Origin: Mytilus californianus
Taxonomy: Eukaryota; Mollusca; Bivalvia; Mytilida; Mytilidae
NCBI RefSeq assembly: GCF_021869535.1
Contig: NW_026262593.1
Coordinates: 52,254,318-52,318,317 of the forward strand
Direction: 5' to 3'
Length of the DNA stretch: 64,000 nt
Part shown: piece by piece, positions 1 to 13,120 of the stretch
How the letters are laid out: each line of letters opens with the position of its first letter
How positions within the stretch are numbered: the first letter of the stretch is position 1
Made by a program: the position numbers and the translations under genes
Notes under the pieces: model-generated
Told to the model about the DNA's origin: nothing
The model's database searches: none
What the model saw: the letters and a program-made list of their open reading frames with translations, nothing else

Positions 1-186
1 TTTTTGTATTCTCAAATATTTTAGGCCATTTTTCTCTATTCTTTATATTTTAGCACCTCATTATTCTCTATTCTGTATGTTTTTGGTCCAGTTTTCTCTA
101 TTCTTAATTTTACTTTTTTTTTCTTCCCTTTATTCTGCACATTTTGTCCATTATTTTCTCTTCTGTAAACCCCATCCGGACCCTCA
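1..186 (-). repeat. AT-rich dispersed repeat, terminal part
   Basis: Pyrimidine-rich strand made of repeated TTCTCTATTCT blocks that ends in the motif GTAAACCCCATCCGGACCCT. The same terminus, in either orientation, recurs near 605, 866, 11498, 12957, 14655, 21380, 21735, 24400 and 33460. No reading frame looks like a protein. I see it as one end of a dispersed element; the other end lies left of the window. Confidence 0.5.
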
Positions 187-604
187 TAGAGTGATAACCG
201 TAAAACCTATATATTGTCGATTTCGGTTGTTCTACCTTATACATGTAACCCTGTTGGAGTAGTTTATGTGAAAACCAGTGACAGATTAGGGATTTTAGAA
301 TAGGGCACTAGTAGCTGCTAAATAGTATGTAGTTAGTAGTACGGAGAAGACTTCTCAGTTGAAAGACTTCAGTCCGATCCTTTTTTCATTGTCTTGGAAA
401 ATAACATAGTTTAAATTAAATAGCTGTTAAAGGAGGAAAACTGTTTCTTTACTCGGCCACTGAAAGCAAACTCGGTTTTGAATATTCAGAAAATTTACTC
501 GATAAGAAAGTATGTTTTGTATAAACACCTTCAAGAACTACTCAAAAATTGACTATGATAAATACCTTTTTAGAAAAATTTGTATGTATATATACAACTA
601 CATT

Positions 605-866
605 TAGATATGAGGGTGTGAATGGGGGTTTACAGAATAGAGATTAAAAGGCAAAAAATATAAAGAAAAGAGAAAAAGTGACAAAAAAAAAATAAAGAAA
701 AGAGATTAATGAGGTGCTAAAATATAAAGAATAGAGAATAATGAGGTGCTAAAATATAAAGAATAGAGAATAATGAGGTGCTAGAATATAAAGAATAGAG
801 AAAAAAATTGCCTAAAAAATTACAGAATAAAGAAATGAAGGACCCACCATCCAGACCCTTTTGTAT
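605..866. mobile_element. short A-rich element with inverted ends
   Basis: Starts with ATATGAGGGTGTGAATGGGG and ends with CCATCCAGACCCT followed by TTTTGTAT, so the two ends are inverted versions of AGGGTCTGGATGG. The interior is a purine-rich run of AAGAATAGAGAATAATGAGG-like blocks, two or three of them in tandem. A second complete copy of this design lies at 21380-21757. Non-coding, MITE-like; superfamily unknown. Confidence 0.45.
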
Positions 867-1289
867 GTTAAGTTTTCTTTCATTGGTATGCGTCATGGCA
901 ACCAAAACATTCATACATGTGTAAACCGGTTTCATGACCTCGAGATTATTGATTCCTACACAGGCGAAATAGTTTCTTTAGTCTTTATTTAAGATGCTAT
1001 CTCAGCTTCCCTTATACTATTTGAATTAAATTTAAAAGTTATATTCGTGGAATGTGTGGTTGTGTTAAACTAGGCCTTTCACTCATAAACGTAACATTAA
1101 GTCTTCTGTCAAGTTTACACGCAAGTTCCTCTTTCAAAATAAATCTTTATTACCATTATATTTGTCTCTATCAAAGCTTCTTCTGTCGCGAATTATACCC
1201 GTGCTAAATTAAAGAGGGGCGTCCGTTTCGCTGGCATGGTGTATATTGATACACAACACCGTCTAGTTGAAATAGAGACGTTTGTTCCA
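867..1289. other. no recognised feature
   Basis: AT-rich sequence with no convincing reading frame, RNA gene or repeat that I could match inside the window. Confidence 0.5.
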
Positions 1290-1580
1290 ATGCATTGAAC
1301 AATAAGTGTGTCACACTCTGTGTGTGTTAAAGAACACATGCAACAACTCTCTAGGTGATCCAAGGCATTGAACAATAAGAGTGTCACACTCTCTGTGTTA
1401 AAGAACACATGCAACAACTCTCCTGGTGATCCAATGCATTGAACAATAAGAGTGTCACAAACTCTGTGTGTTAAAGAACACATGCAACAACTCTCTTGGT
1501 GATCCAATGCATTGAACAATAGGAGTGTCACAAACTCTGTGTGTTAAAGAACACATCCAACAACTCTCAAGGTGATACGT
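1290..1580. repeat. tandem repeat, about 72 bp x 4
   Basis: Units begin ATTGAACAATAAGAGTGTCA at about 1294, 1365, 1437 and 1511. Each unit holds two small dyads, AGAGTGTCACACTCT and TGTGTTAAAGAACACA. The open frame across the array on the minus strand simply follows the repeat and is not a credible gene. Confidence 0.85.
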
Positions 1581-2829
1581 AGATGGCCTCTTAAAAAGGT
1601 CAATTTCTACTCCTATCTAAATAAAACCCTTATTTTCCTAACTAGTATAATTTTGTGCCCTCTAGCGGTCTATAGTCTATCGAGGCTAATGTAGCAATTA
1701 AAGATCAATCGGAGAGCTGCAGAATATAACGACAGCCATTATTCGGGTTATTATTTTCCAGTAGCAGTCAAAATTCCAGCCTTTCATCCCGTTCGACCCC
1801 TTTTCATAATTTTCACATTTCGTACCAATAGATGTATCGGTACTTTATTCTCGTCCTAAATATGCAAGAAATATTTGCCACTGGACGTTAAGCAAAAAAA
1901 ATAACAAGCAATCGACAAATAATTGATATTTCTGTTATCATGGAGACTTCGATCGTAATGTGAAAAGGGCACAGACAGCTCATATCAATTTATTTGTATT
2001 AATGAAAAGAAAAACTGGGGAAATCCGCTATTAAAAATCACAATTCTTTTAAGTACACTCTAAAGGTATGGATAATTCCTCTTACATGGTCAAACCAATA
2101 AAATCATCAATCCTAATGGAATTTGAATATGAAAGAGTTCAATTTCTAAACTCATGTTTTTCAACCTAGCCTATAAAATGAAAGAATTATTCAGCTTTTG
2201 AATGTTTTATAGAGTTTTTACAATGAAATAAAGAGACTAAAATCAATCATTTTTTTTATATCTTGGTTAGATATTCGTAGTATTACTTCCGATGCAATAA
2301 TGGTTATGTTTTGAATGCTATTTGCATTAATTTTTCTAAAAATGCACAAGATTTGCCAATTCCATTCAATTTTATTTTTTTTTTGCATTTATAAATTAAT
2401 TACATGTTTAGTAATACGATAAAATGCGAAGAAACGTGAAAGTCAGAAAAATAGACATTCTAAAAAAAATTTGTAAGAGATTTCGAGATTTTGAAAATGG
2501 CCCCAGTTGTTTTCTTCACTTTACAATATATCTATGTGATTGATGAATAAACTAATAAAAATATAAGTAAATAAATAAGTAAAAGATAAAATAAAAAGAA
2601 ATGCAAAAACATATGTATTATACTGTAAATGTCCTAGTTTTTTATGCCAAGTACAATTAAAATTTAATTGCCACTGAAAAACTAAATTTATTCATTAAAA
2701 TTGTTTTGTTATAACCTATTGGATACTTCTTTTTATCTTCTAGATAGCAAGAGATTCCTGGAATCCATTTTCATAATTCTCAACTGCAGATGCGCAATAT
2801 AAAAAGTTTTCAAATGTAAGAAAAAAAAG
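1581..2829. other. no recognised feature
   Basis: AT-rich DNA without long reading frames. Nothing could be assigned to a family. Confidence 0.5.
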
Positions 2830-2992
2830 ATGGGGTATGATTGTCAATGAGACAACTCTCCACCAGAGACCAAATGACGTAGAAGTTAGTTTTAATACAA
2901 TTCTTGAAATTTTTTTAAAGGAGACTACAATAGAACCTGATGACTTTATGCTTTATATGCTCTAGTTGTCTCATTGGCAACCGTACCACTTC
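2830..2992. mobile_element. short foldback MITE of the GTGGTATGATTGCC family
   Basis: The left end (about 2831-2862) reads GGGGTATGATTGTCAATGAG and continues ACAACTCTCCACCAGAG. The right end (about 2955-2992) is its inverse, AGTTGTCTCATTGGCAACCG. These are the termini of the most frequent short repeat in the window; longer members are at 26655-27430 and 34920-35290. Non-coding, presumably moved by a transposase encoded elsewhere. Confidence 0.6.
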
Positions 2993-3866
2993 TCCTGTTT
3001 TCATACCTGTATTTAAAGAGAAAACTACTAGTATTCTTGTGGTGTTTTACCACTATATAACATTTAGACTCGTGGAGGTCATATTTAACATTGAAATGTA
3101 ACTCTTAAACTCTATACAAAACGATTTATCATTAATAAGGTCAATTTATTCATTGATTGGTTGATTTCTGCTCAATATCCAGTGACAAATATTACATGTA
3201 TATAAAATATAACATGAGGAAATATGAATATTTCTTTTTTTTTGGTACTAGACCGACACACTGAGCGGGATTTGTGAACGTGCTTGCGCTATGGTAACAG
3301 TCAACAGGAAGACATCACTTTCGTCGGACACATTTTCTGACTTCCAGCCGACCAGTCATTGTTTTTACTCCTAAAACCACTTGCTTGTCTGAGAAGCAAT
3401 AAAAACGTTTCTCAATTGCAAGTCTTTAGTTTCACCCGGCTGTGGTCTAAATCTTTCCAATCTTAAAAAGAAAATAGCTGGGAGCTTCTCTTTGTAGATT
3501 CTGAAAACAGTGCTAACGGGCTAATTGAAATAAATGATTTCGATAATTCGATAGTTTTGATTGATCCAAGAAGAAAATTCTTTGAACTACTTGGAAAATC
3601 CCAATTTAATTCCATTAAAACAGCATGATTAAAGAAAATTATATTCACTAGAGGTAATTCTGAAGTATTATATTTTTTTTTATCTATAAAAGACAAATTG
3701 ATACGGAACTTACGAAGGATGAAAGGCTTCATCAGGTTTGAGATTATTCCATTTTGACACACATACAGTAGATTCTGGTATTGAAATATTTACTCTAGTG
3801 TTGTTGTGCTTATTTTCTTGCTCTTAACATTAGTGGTGAATACTTTTCATCTTACGACAAATAAGA
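2993..3866. other. no recognised gene; slightly GC-richer patch
   Basis: About 3245-3440 is less AT-rich than its surroundings, but I found no splice-bounded reading frame or promoter that would make it an exon. The rest is AT-rich and featureless. Confidence 0.4.
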
Positions 3867-4028
3867 AGATAACTGTATTGTATTTCAAGCTTGGCCTTCG
3901 TAAAGCGTAGATTTTACTGTCGCAAATTGATTTTACCTAGCGACACGTAGCGGAGCTAGGTAAACGGAATTTGCGACAGTAAAATAAAGTTTTACGAAGG
4001 CTAAGCTTAAAATACAATACAATTATCT
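3867..4028. mobile_element. long-hairpin foldback element 1
   Basis: Two arms of about 75 bp (3867-3942 and 3953-4028) are near-perfect inverse complements, beginning AGATAACTGTATTGTATTTC and its mirror, around a loop of about 10 bases. Shared blocks include GCCTTCGTAAA, TTTTACTGTCGCAAATT and TTTACCTAGC. A transcript would fold into one long duplex. No coding capacity. Same architecture as 4572-4734 and 17698-17848. Confidence 0.75.
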
Positions 4029-4571
4029 CCCTTCTAATGCCACTTTTGAAATAAATTCCATTTTAGTAAATATTTTGGCTTTAAAATGCCATAAATCAAA
4101 AAGTCCGCGAAAATGTTACATCGTCTTTGGCATCTAAACAATATAGACGTTGTAGGTATACTCCCTATGTCAAACATAAACACTAGACTTGTTTATACTT
4201 TACGTGCGCTTCTGAATGGTTTAAATATTGATAATAAGAAGATTTTGATGTGACGTTTTTGTTTATTTTTTGAGAAATTACGTACCAAAAAAAGAAAAAC
4301 ATCGGAATTCAAAATGGTGGCTTTCCTTAGTTATCGGTCGTCCCACTGTATACATCACTCTGCCCAGCTCTTAACAAAATTGCATACCACAGCTTTGTAA
4401 CGTCAAACACATTGACTCGGCCTTAAAATAACTTTGACCCGGACATATCAGCGACGTCATAATGTTTGAACCGATGTTAATAACTTTGAACCGAACTAAT
4501 CTAGTCATCTTCCGGTTTGCTGGTGAAACAAAGAAAACACTTCCAAAAGAGGCAAAAACAGCCCGATAAAT

Positions 4572-4734
4572 CGATTATCAGGTTATCTGCATATTGAGAT
4601 TGTATAATATTACCTGCTCGACACAATATGAAGTTTTTTTATTTCGTTCGCTACGCTCACTCGACAAAAAGCTTCATATTGTGACTCGCAGCTGATATTT
4701 TACAATATCAATATGCAGACAACCTGATAATCGG
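4572..4734. mobile_element. long-hairpin foldback element 2
   Basis: Arms of about 62 bp (4572-4633 and 4671-4734) start CGATTATCAGGTTATCTGCA and end with its inverse; the inner stem is ACAATATGAAG/CTTCATATTGT. The unpaired centre is TTCGTTCGCTACGCTCACTC. Non-coding, with no clear target duplication. Confidence 0.75.
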
Positions 4735-4849
4735 TACTTACGGACTGGTAGAATGTGGAATCTTACCCTTCAAAATATTTGTTAACGTCTAATGAAAATT
4801 ATCGTTCTAAACGAATTGAATTAGAATGGAAATTTTATACGATATAGAC

Positions 4850-5100
4850 TTTGGTAGAAATATTTCTCAGGTGTGAAATGTCAATAGCATTAATTTATTT
4901 GAGTATCCGAGCATTAATTTGTACTCGAGTACTCGAATTTCCAAACTTCGTACGAGTACTCGAACAATATCAGACAGTATTACACTTTGGGTTTGCATGT
5001 CAAAGGGGTGAGATATCAAAAACATTAAATTGATCGAGATTCCGAGTATGAAATTTGGACTCGAGTATACTTAAACTTCCGTACGAGTACTCAAGGACTC
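4850..5100. repeat. two diverged copies of a repeat rich in CGAGTACTCG
   Basis: Copies of roughly 110 bp near 4868-4970 and 4997-5095 share GTGAAATGTCAA/GTGAGATATCAA, TCCGAG and the palindromic TACGAGTACTCGAA. No gene is indicated. Confidence 0.6.
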
Positions 5101-7330
5101 GTTGCCATTCCTGAACGAATACACGTGTGTATTTGTTGGATTATAAAATCAAAAAAAATAGAAAACTTGACATTTTGCTTTTACCAACAATATCAAAACA
5201 TGCTAAACGAGTATACACTTTGTGTTTGCATGTTTCCCGTTTATCTTTATTACCTTCGAGTTTTAAATTTACGATGCATATGAACCAAAGGGATTAGTAA
5301 TCCATTCTTATTGCGTGTATCATTAACTTCCAATGATGTAATAGTACGGTGATTATTTTAGATCTCAAATGCATTGTTTTCAGTTAATAGTTGTTGAGTG
5401 TTCGTTTCATATTTTAATTTCAAAAAGACGTACATCATTTAAATCAGAAGGGAGCTCTCAGTATCTATAATAGATTTTTATTTGACAGCCTGCTACAAAT
5501 TATGATATAGATTGAAATCTTAATTAGTTAAAGGTTGATGATTCCTACATTTTGGTTTTTAGAATATTTGATCCTTGATATTTATTTCCACATTTTTGTT
5601 TTTGAAATATTGCTTCCTGGTTTTATGTTTGTGTAGTTGGGTTAAGGATGTTCGCAACTCTTGTTTTTGACTTTGTCAGATATTCGGAATCCTTTAGTTT
5701 TATCCATGTACATGTAGTGTCAATTCCTGCCCTACACTGTAATATTGCTGGATGTGCTTCAGATTAAATTTCGTACAGCAATGTCATAAACAGTACAGGA
5801 AGACAAAAAATAATGCAATGCCCGGGGTTATTTTTTATAATATCAATGCAGAAAACAGTAAAAGAAACATTACGTTGCTTTTACTCTATTATAGATAAGC
5901 AAATTTATGTTATATCCTAAAATTTACCAAGAGAATGAACGATGTTCCTATATTTCAAACCTAAATCAATATACAAGCATAAAAAAATCAATTCATTGCC
6001 GAACGTACTTCAATTTAAAATTTCATAAAAACATATAATTTAAAACCTTGCAATTTTGTATCGAAATTGTCTTCAAGACAGGTCAATACATCGAATATCA
6101 CTGATCCAGTTCTTTACCAAGTTGCATATGGGAATAAAACAATATAATAATAGAAATTGGCTTTAACTCTTTAATGTGAAGAAAATGAAGAAACGATTAC
6201 AAGTACAGTGTAACGATCTAAGAATCAGATAAATTAAATTTTCATGATCTCAGATGTTTCAAGAGTAACTTATGAGGATCATGCCGTGCATATATGGTGA
6301 CGAAGACAAGATAATAAACTTCTTCGCAGTTGCAATCTTGATTTACAGACAGTTATATTTATAATTTATTTTAATTAAAGTACAATGCACTTTTGATAAA
6401 GGTGCAGATTATTTGATAATCCATTGCACTGAAAGTAGGAGTGTAGCAGTTTATAGACCGGGCGTTCACTCGTAAATGACCTAACGGTCCAAAAACTCTC
6501 TTTTTGCCCGGAATGACATTAGTCCGATTTATATTTTCTCCAAAAGGTTGATTTTTTTAATATAATCAATACGTGGTTCACATGATCTCAGTATTTCATA
6601 GGCCAAAAATTTACTTATGAAGACAAATGGTCTTGATTTCCTCTGAATTAAGTATTGTGACGTCACGATAACAGCCCACCATGCTCGATGTTCGTTCGTC
6701 CGTATTAGGTTCAAGTTGTTAGTTATGGTAGTTAAACACAAAGTTGTGGTCACACAACTTGAAACTTAGTTTATATTTTCATTATGTGTGATCTTTTTAA
6801 AATATAGGCCAAATGATGGTTTTATCCAGATCTTGCGGTTCATTGAACATGGAATTGTGATAGTACGAGCTGGGATTTGTGTCCCATGGTCTCCCATTCT
6901 TGTATATATTTTTTTTCTTTAAAAGTGTTAGTTTTGTTAATTACGATTTCATATATTTTTCTGTTATAAAAAGTTATGTTAAAAAGTGAAATACGAGTTT
7001 AATGATTTTGTATACGAATACATAAAAAGACAAAGTACAGAAACGTTTTTCATTGAAAAATGCATCGATCATGAACTAATTTCTTGTTTCACCCAAACAC
7101 AAACTCTTGAAAACGAAAATAAGAAAGTTCTGAAATAGTATTCAGCTTAAATGTTGCATTGGCTGAATGTGGAGCATAAAAATGCACTGTCAGTGAAAGG
7201 ATTAGTACTACAAAAATAATGATATGTGGTCTAATTACCAATAAGATAAGTATCCACCAGAGAGCAAAGTACGTAGATTAAAGGCAACTATGATAGTAAA
7301 CATGTAAACAAGGAAGAAACTATTTATAGT
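5101..7330. other. no gene; one solo end of a TTAA element
   Basis: Mostly unassigned AT-rich DNA. At about 5642 the sequence TTAAGGATGTTCGCAACTC, and some 60 bases after it, match the left end of the TTAA-flanked element at 56772. I could not find a matching right end nearby, so this is a fragment. Confidence 0.45.
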
Positions 7331-7409
7331 CCTTTAGGATTAGAGATTACGTTTTACCTTTAGAATCAGAGATTACGTTTTACCTTTAGGATTAGAGATT
7401 ACGTTTTAA
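7331..7409. repeat. 28-bp tandem repeat x 3
   Basis: Three consecutive copies of a unit containing TTAGGATTAGAGATTACGTT followed by TTACC; the middle copy has small substitutions. Confidence 0.85.
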
Positions 7410-9355
7410 AGTTAAAAAAACAAACTATACTACTCAACAAAAGTTTAGCAACATAACCTCTAACTGAAAATAAAGTAAAACAAATCTCGATTTATCTTTC
7501 CATTTGGTGTTTTCTTAATCTTTAATAATTTTTTTATTAAAATAAAATCTACAGTTATGTTGGTCAAATTTCAGACAGCTAAACTGTTCGCAAACTTTGA
7601 GGGAGGGGTCAAAAATGGAAGTCACATTTCTAACAATAATTATGTTTGCACATGGTCTAAAAAATGCATACAACGAACAGAATTGACGAAGTGGGGAATC
7701 TGATGGTATGATAGACTACTTATGAACAGAAACTAACATTTCCTTCCCCCTAAAAAATGGGAGGGGCACTTTTGTTACCTTACATTTTTGCCATAATTTT
7801 GTAGTGGTCTTCTTTAATCAATTCAACATCCTTTAAAAGGCAATGCTGTTAATTTCAGATCATTTTGAGCATTTTCTGTTAAGATATAAGCCCTCAAAGT
7901 TTGACTCCCAATAATCTCAATGGAAGTGCTGCAAAACTTTCTTTGAGTATAGTATATGATTGCTACAATATTCAAATAAGATGTGGTATGAATGTCAATG
8001 ATAAAACTATCAACTAGAGACTAATGAACCAGGAAGTTAACAACTAAGGATTAGTATGCTAAAGTGCGTTAATTGATAGTGATAAGATGTGCGTAGTTTG
8101 ACTAATTTTTACTTCAAACACAATAATTTACAAGTTTGAGCTGTAAAAGCTGTGGACTGCTTCGCTCTATCCTAATTTAAGGTAATGTGCATGTGGTTGT
8201 TGAATTAGTATTCTGGAGGTGTGCCTCTCTGCAGGTGTGCATAGATTGGCAGAATTTATAAAATACAGATAATGCATTTTTGTAAACATTATATAGGAAC
8301 ATTGTTTAGCAAAACAAATCGTGCATATTGCAGATTAACAAAGCAAATAAACACGTATTAATAATTGATATTTCAATATTGAATTTCAGTGTGCAATATA
8401 TGCATAATAAAACGAACATGAATTAATGACAGTTGATCGGAACTGAAATACACATAGTTAATTTTCCGGCATTTGATGTCTTATCCTGAGACGAGAAAAG
8501 TCTGTAATTCTTTATCTCATTTAGGCCAATAGCTGTTGCTGTATCTCAGCCGCGTCATAAAGCAACCAATCAGAATCTATATGTGATTAGTAATTATTTC
8601 AAGATGGCGTGTATATCGACTGAAACTAATAGCTCCGCACGGTGATGCGAGGCAAAAAGTGCTCAGTATCTTCACATCTGTCAGTGTCAAAATTTATTAG
8701 TAATTGTTTTGAAATAAGAGAAAATTTGCATTCTAGAAACTAAATATACATGTAGTAGTGATGCAGTTTATGTTTTATGTATTAGAGAGGGTTAATATTC
8801 TATTTTATTTGTTTTCAAACACCATCTGGTATGGAGTATACTTATTTATTCATTTATTTTCAAATTGAATGTAATATTATATCTTAAAAATTACTGTATA
8901 ATTAATACTAAATATATATGTATATGATCAGAAACGGACCCTTTAATTGGATTCAATAAAATATTCTTATTCTTATTCTTATTCAAACTCAATTTAAATT
9001 TACACAATTTTATCAAGTTTATGTCAGAAACATAAAAGTTGATACTAAATGTTTACCGTCAAACCAGATTACAGTATTTATTCCTGAAAGTTAATTTTTC
9101 AATATAAGGTCATAAGTACAAGTAATTAGATTCGGATATAATAAACAAGCAATTTTAATATAAGAGAATATACCACATTTTATTATCCTATTACAGTGCT
9201 GATTTTAAGTCCTTAAATATAAAAGTGAGAGCACTAAATTCAAAATGAATTTAATTATCATCTTAATTGAGATAAAGTACAAAATATTTATAAAACACAC
9301 AAAAGCAAATACGATGAAATAAGTTCGATGAAAAGGAAAGAAAGTGAACGTTTGC
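7410..9355. other. no gene; possible promoter-like spot and a retroelement tail
   Basis: Around 8568-8610 a CCAATCAGA box is followed within about 35 bases by CAAGATGGCG, a YY1-like combination typical of animal promoters, but no convincing exon follows. Around 8935-8985 GGATTCAATAAAATATTCTT runs into repeated TTCTTA, which looks like the 3' tail of a LINE or SINE. The remainder is unassigned. Confidence 0.35.
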
Positions 9356-10490
9356 TTATTCAATATATAATTCTAAAGAACAATGTATAATTCTAAAGAA
9401 CAATGTAAAATTCTGAAGAGCAATGTATAATTCTGAAGAACAATGTATAATTCTGAAGAACAATGTATAATTCTGAAGAATAATATATATAATTCTGAAG
9501 AACAATGTATAGTTCTGAAGAACAATGTATAATTCTGAAGAACAATGTATAATTCTGAAGAACAATGTATAATTCTGAAGAAGGATATATAATTCTGAAG
9601 AACAATGTATTATTCTGAAGAACAATGTATTATTCTGAAAAGAAGAACAATGTATTATTCTGAAGAGAAGAACAATGTATTATTCTGAAGAACAATGTAT
9701 TATTCTAAAGAACAATGTATAATTCTGAAGAAGGATATATATATAATTCTGAAGAAGGATATATATATAATTCTGAAGAAGGATATATATATAATTCTGA
9801 AGAAGGATATATGTATAATTCTGAAGAACAATGTATAGTTCTGAAGAACAATGTATAGTTCTGAAGAACAATGTTTAATTCTGAAGAACAATGTATAATT
9901 CGGAAGAACAATGTATAATTCTGAAGAATAATATATATAATACTGAAGAATAATATATATAATTCTGAAGAACAATGTTGACTGGCTAGTAATAACTACT
10001 TAGACCACTCGGCCACCGAGGCCCCCGTATAATTCTGAAGAAGGATATATAATACTGAAACACAATTTATAAATCTGAAGAAGGATATATAATTCTGAAG
10101 AACAAGGTGTAAATCTGATCAAGGATATATAATTCTGAAACACAATGTATAATTCTGAAGAAGGATATATAATTCTGAAGAACAATGTTTAAATCTAAAG
10201 AAGGATATATAATTCTGAAGAACAATGTATAATTCTGAAGAAGGATATATATAATTCTAAAGAACAATTTATAAATCTAAAGAAGGATATATAATTCTGA
10301 AGAACAATATATAATTATGAAGAAGGATATATAATTCTGAAGAACAATGTATAATTCTGAAGAAGGATATATAAATCTGAAGAAGGATATATAATTCTGA
10401 AGACCAATGTGTAATTCTGAAGAAGGATATATAATTCTGAAGAACTCTATAAATCTGAAGAAGGATGTATAATTCTGAAGAAAAGAAGAG
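9356..10490. repeat. 20-bp minisatellite array, main block
   Basis: Roughly 50 units of two interleaved 20-bp types, AATTCTGAAGAACAATGTAT and AATTCTGAAGAAGGATATAT, with one interruption at 9978-10026. The reverse complement of the unit has no stop in any frame, so the minus strand is open in all three frames for long stretches; these are repeat artefacts, not proteins. The same units reappear at 11746-11935 and 13411-13640 as part of a larger tandem unit. Confidence 0.95.
9978..10026 (-). mobile_element. SINE head fragment (family A) inside the minisatellite
   Basis: On the minus strand this reads GGGGGCCTCGGTGGCCGAGT followed by GGTCTAAGTAGTTA, the tRNA-like 5' end of the SINE that is complete at 18338-18660. 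It breaks the 20-bp array. Confidence 0.6.
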
Positions 10491-11745
10491 TAATAGAAGA
10501 ATCAAGGACGTTCCATTTTTTTAATTTCCTCATGTGATCAGTTATCAGATCCAACCCACAGAACAAGATATTGGCAAAACTAATGTGTGAAAATGTGTAC
10601 ATGGCTTCAATAAGACATGACTTATGTAATATAAATTAAGCATGTAAAACATTTTAAATTAGCTTGTTCTCAGAGCATCTTAACGACAATGGAGGAATTC
10701 TGTTAATTACGTAAGAATTACGTGTAGTGGGAGTTTTATGCATTACTGAGAGAATTCATTTGTAAACATGCACGAGGAATTTTTCCTATGCGGTTTTTAA
10801 CATAATATGTGTAAATGTTATTGAAAAGCTTACAAGATATGTTTTTTTTTTGTGTGAGGGAGTGTTTTATATAATGTGTTTTTCTTATAAAAGAGCAAGC
10901 TTTACATTTGACGTGACATTTCAACACTTCTGAAAATATTCACTTTTTATAAACCAATAAGTCATTTTTTAAAATATACATAAATAAGCTTAGAACACGA
11001 ACGACTAGAAATACAACGTGTTTTCCAATAATTGTCAGACAACCTATCACGTTTTCTAGAGTAACAAATGTATTGTCAGTCTAAACTTTCTATTTGAATT
11101 GGCTCACACGTAATACCAACCATACATCAAGACTTATAATGATGAAACACTTTTATTGCTTCTGTCTTATTATTACTGCCTCAGTGGTATCATAGAAGCA
11201 TATTAGGTTCGGGTGTGAGAGGTCGTGGGTTCGATCCCAGGCTGAGTCAAACCAAAGACTTGAAAATGCGTATTTGCTGCGTTTACGATAGTCACATAGC
11301 ATTTAGGGGTTCGAAAAAGACAGATAGGCTATATAGTCAGAATATAATTTTGCGAGCAAGGCGGACGTGACTGTAGATTGTTGCCTTGTAATCTAGCACG
11401 TTATAAATCCGATTTTTTTTCCGGCGCATGTGTTTAGTAAAATTCAAGATTCATACTAAAATGTCATTTTAACATGTTCTCGTCATTATTGCTATATGAG
11501 GGCCTGGATGGGGTTTACATAATAGAGAATAAAAGGTGTAAAAAAAGAATAGAGAAAAAAAGGCAAAAAACAAAGGAGTCGGGAATAATGAGGTATTGAA
11601 ATATATGTTAAAGTTTATTCCATGATTTAATTACCACTTGACATACATGTATGTTGCATATACTCTTGTCTATGTTATGTATGTAGGTACATTTTGTATG
11701 TAGGCTAATGGTTATTTGTGTCGTGATCTGAAATCGTGATTCGTT
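10491..11745 (+). repeat. large tandem unit, copy 1
   Basis: First of three copies of a segment that starts AGAAGAGTAATAGAAGAATC and ends TCGTGATTCGTTAATCTGAA before the next minisatellite block. It shares TTACGTAAGAATTACGTGTA and the SINE-like block with copies 2 and 3, at clearly high identity over its whole length. No protein-coding frame is conserved between the copies. Confidence 0.85.
11176..11420 (+). mobile_element. tRNA-derived SINE (family B), copy in tandem unit 1
   Basis: A-box-like TGCCTCAGTGG lies about 45 bases before a B-box-like GGGTTCGATCCC, the spacing of an internal RNA polymerase III promoter. The T-arm does not pair well, so this is not a working tRNA gene. The body ends near AATCTAGCACG. 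A related element lies on the minus strand at 45873-46150. Confidence 0.6.
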
Positions 11746-11935
11746 AATCTGAAGAAGGATATATAATTCTGAAACACAATTTATAATTCTGAAGAAGGAT
11801 ATATAATTCTGAAGAACAATGTACAAATCTGAAGAATGATATATAATTCTGAAGAACAATGTATTAATCTGAAGAAGGATATATAATTCTGAAGAACTGT
11901 ATCAATCTGAAGAAGGATATATAATTCTGAAGAAA
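11746..11935. repeat. 20-bp minisatellite, block 2
   Basis: About nine units of the GAAGAACAATGTAT / GAAGAAGGATATAT type, opening the second large tandem unit. Confidence 0.9.
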
Positions 11936-12635
11936 AGAAGAGTAATAGAAGAATCAAAGACGTCATCATTTTCCTAATTTCCTCATGTGATCAGTTATAA
12001 GATCCAACCCACAGAACAAGATATCGGCAAAACTAATGTATGAAAATGTGCACATGGCTTCAATAAGACATGACTTATGTAATATAAATTAAGCATGTAA
12101 AACATTTTAGCTTGTTCTCAGAGCATCTTAACAACAATGGAGGAATTCTGTTAATTACGTAAGAATTACGTGTAGTTGGAGTTTTATGCATTACTAAGAG
12201 AATTCATTTGTTAACATGCGCGAGGAATTTTTTCTATGCGGTTTTTAACATTATTTGTGTAAATATTATTGAAAAGCTTACAAGATATGTTTTTTTTTGT
12301 GTGAGGGAGTGTTTTATATAATTTGTTTTTCTTATAAAAGAGTAAGCTGTACATTTGACGTGACATTTCAATACTACTGTAAATATTCACTTTTTTCAAA
12401 CCAACAACTCATTTTTTAAAATATACATAAATAAGCTTATAACACGAACGACTAGAAATACAACATATTAATAATGGTGTTTTCCAATAATTGTCAGACA
12501 ACCTATCACGTTTTTTAGAGTAACAAATGTATTGTCAGTCTTAACTTTCTATTTGAATTGGCTCACACGTAATACCAACCATACATCAAGACTTAGAATG
12601 AAGAAACACGTTTATTGCTTCTGTCTTATTATTAC

Positions 12636-12880
12636 TGCCTCAGTGGTCTCATAGAAGCATATTGGGTTCGAGTGTGAGAGGTCGTGGATTCGATCCCAGG
12701 CTGAGTCAAACCAAAGACTTGAAAATGCGTATTTGCTGCGTTTACGATAGTCACATTGCATTTAGGGGTTCGAACAAAGATAGATAGGCTATATCGTCAG
12801 AATGTAACTTTGCGAGCAAGGCGGACATGCCTGTGAATTGTTGCCTTTCAATCTAGCACGTTAAACATCTGACTTTCTTT
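12636..12880 (+). mobile_element. tRNA-derived SINE (family B), copy in tandem unit 2
   Basis: Same A-box/B-box arrangement as at 11176 (TGCCTCAGTGG ... GGATTCGATCCC), duplicated with the surrounding unit. Confidence 0.6.
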
Positions 12881-13120
12881 CCGGCGTATGTGTTTAGTAA
12901 AATTCAAGATTCATACTAAAATGTCATTTTAACATGTTGTCGTCATTATTGCTATATGAGGGCCTGGATGGGATTTACATAATAGAGAATAAAAGGTGTA
13001 AAAAAAGAATAGAGAAAAATAGGAGAAAAACAAAGGAGTCGGGAATAATGAGGTATTGAAACATATGTTAAAATTTATTTCATGATTTAATTACCACTTG
13101 ACATACATGTATGTTGCATA

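Noticed and set aside
8560..8625. Promoter and first exon (CCAAT box plus AAGATGGCG)
   Set aside because: The reading frame after the ATG is very short, no 5' splice site stands out, and the next coding exon is 7 kb away; kept only as a note.
9356..10490. CRISPR-like regular repeats
   Set aside because: Units are contiguous without unique spacers, in a genome with introns and SINEs.
9356..10505. Many overlapping minus-strand open frames rich in FFRII and SSELYI
   Set aside because: The 20-bp unit has no stop in any reverse frame, so all frames stay open; there is no start context, domain or splice signal.
11176..11262. tRNA gene
   Set aside because: A and B boxes are present, but the T-arm and acceptor stem do not pair; it is a SINE head repeated with the tandem unit.
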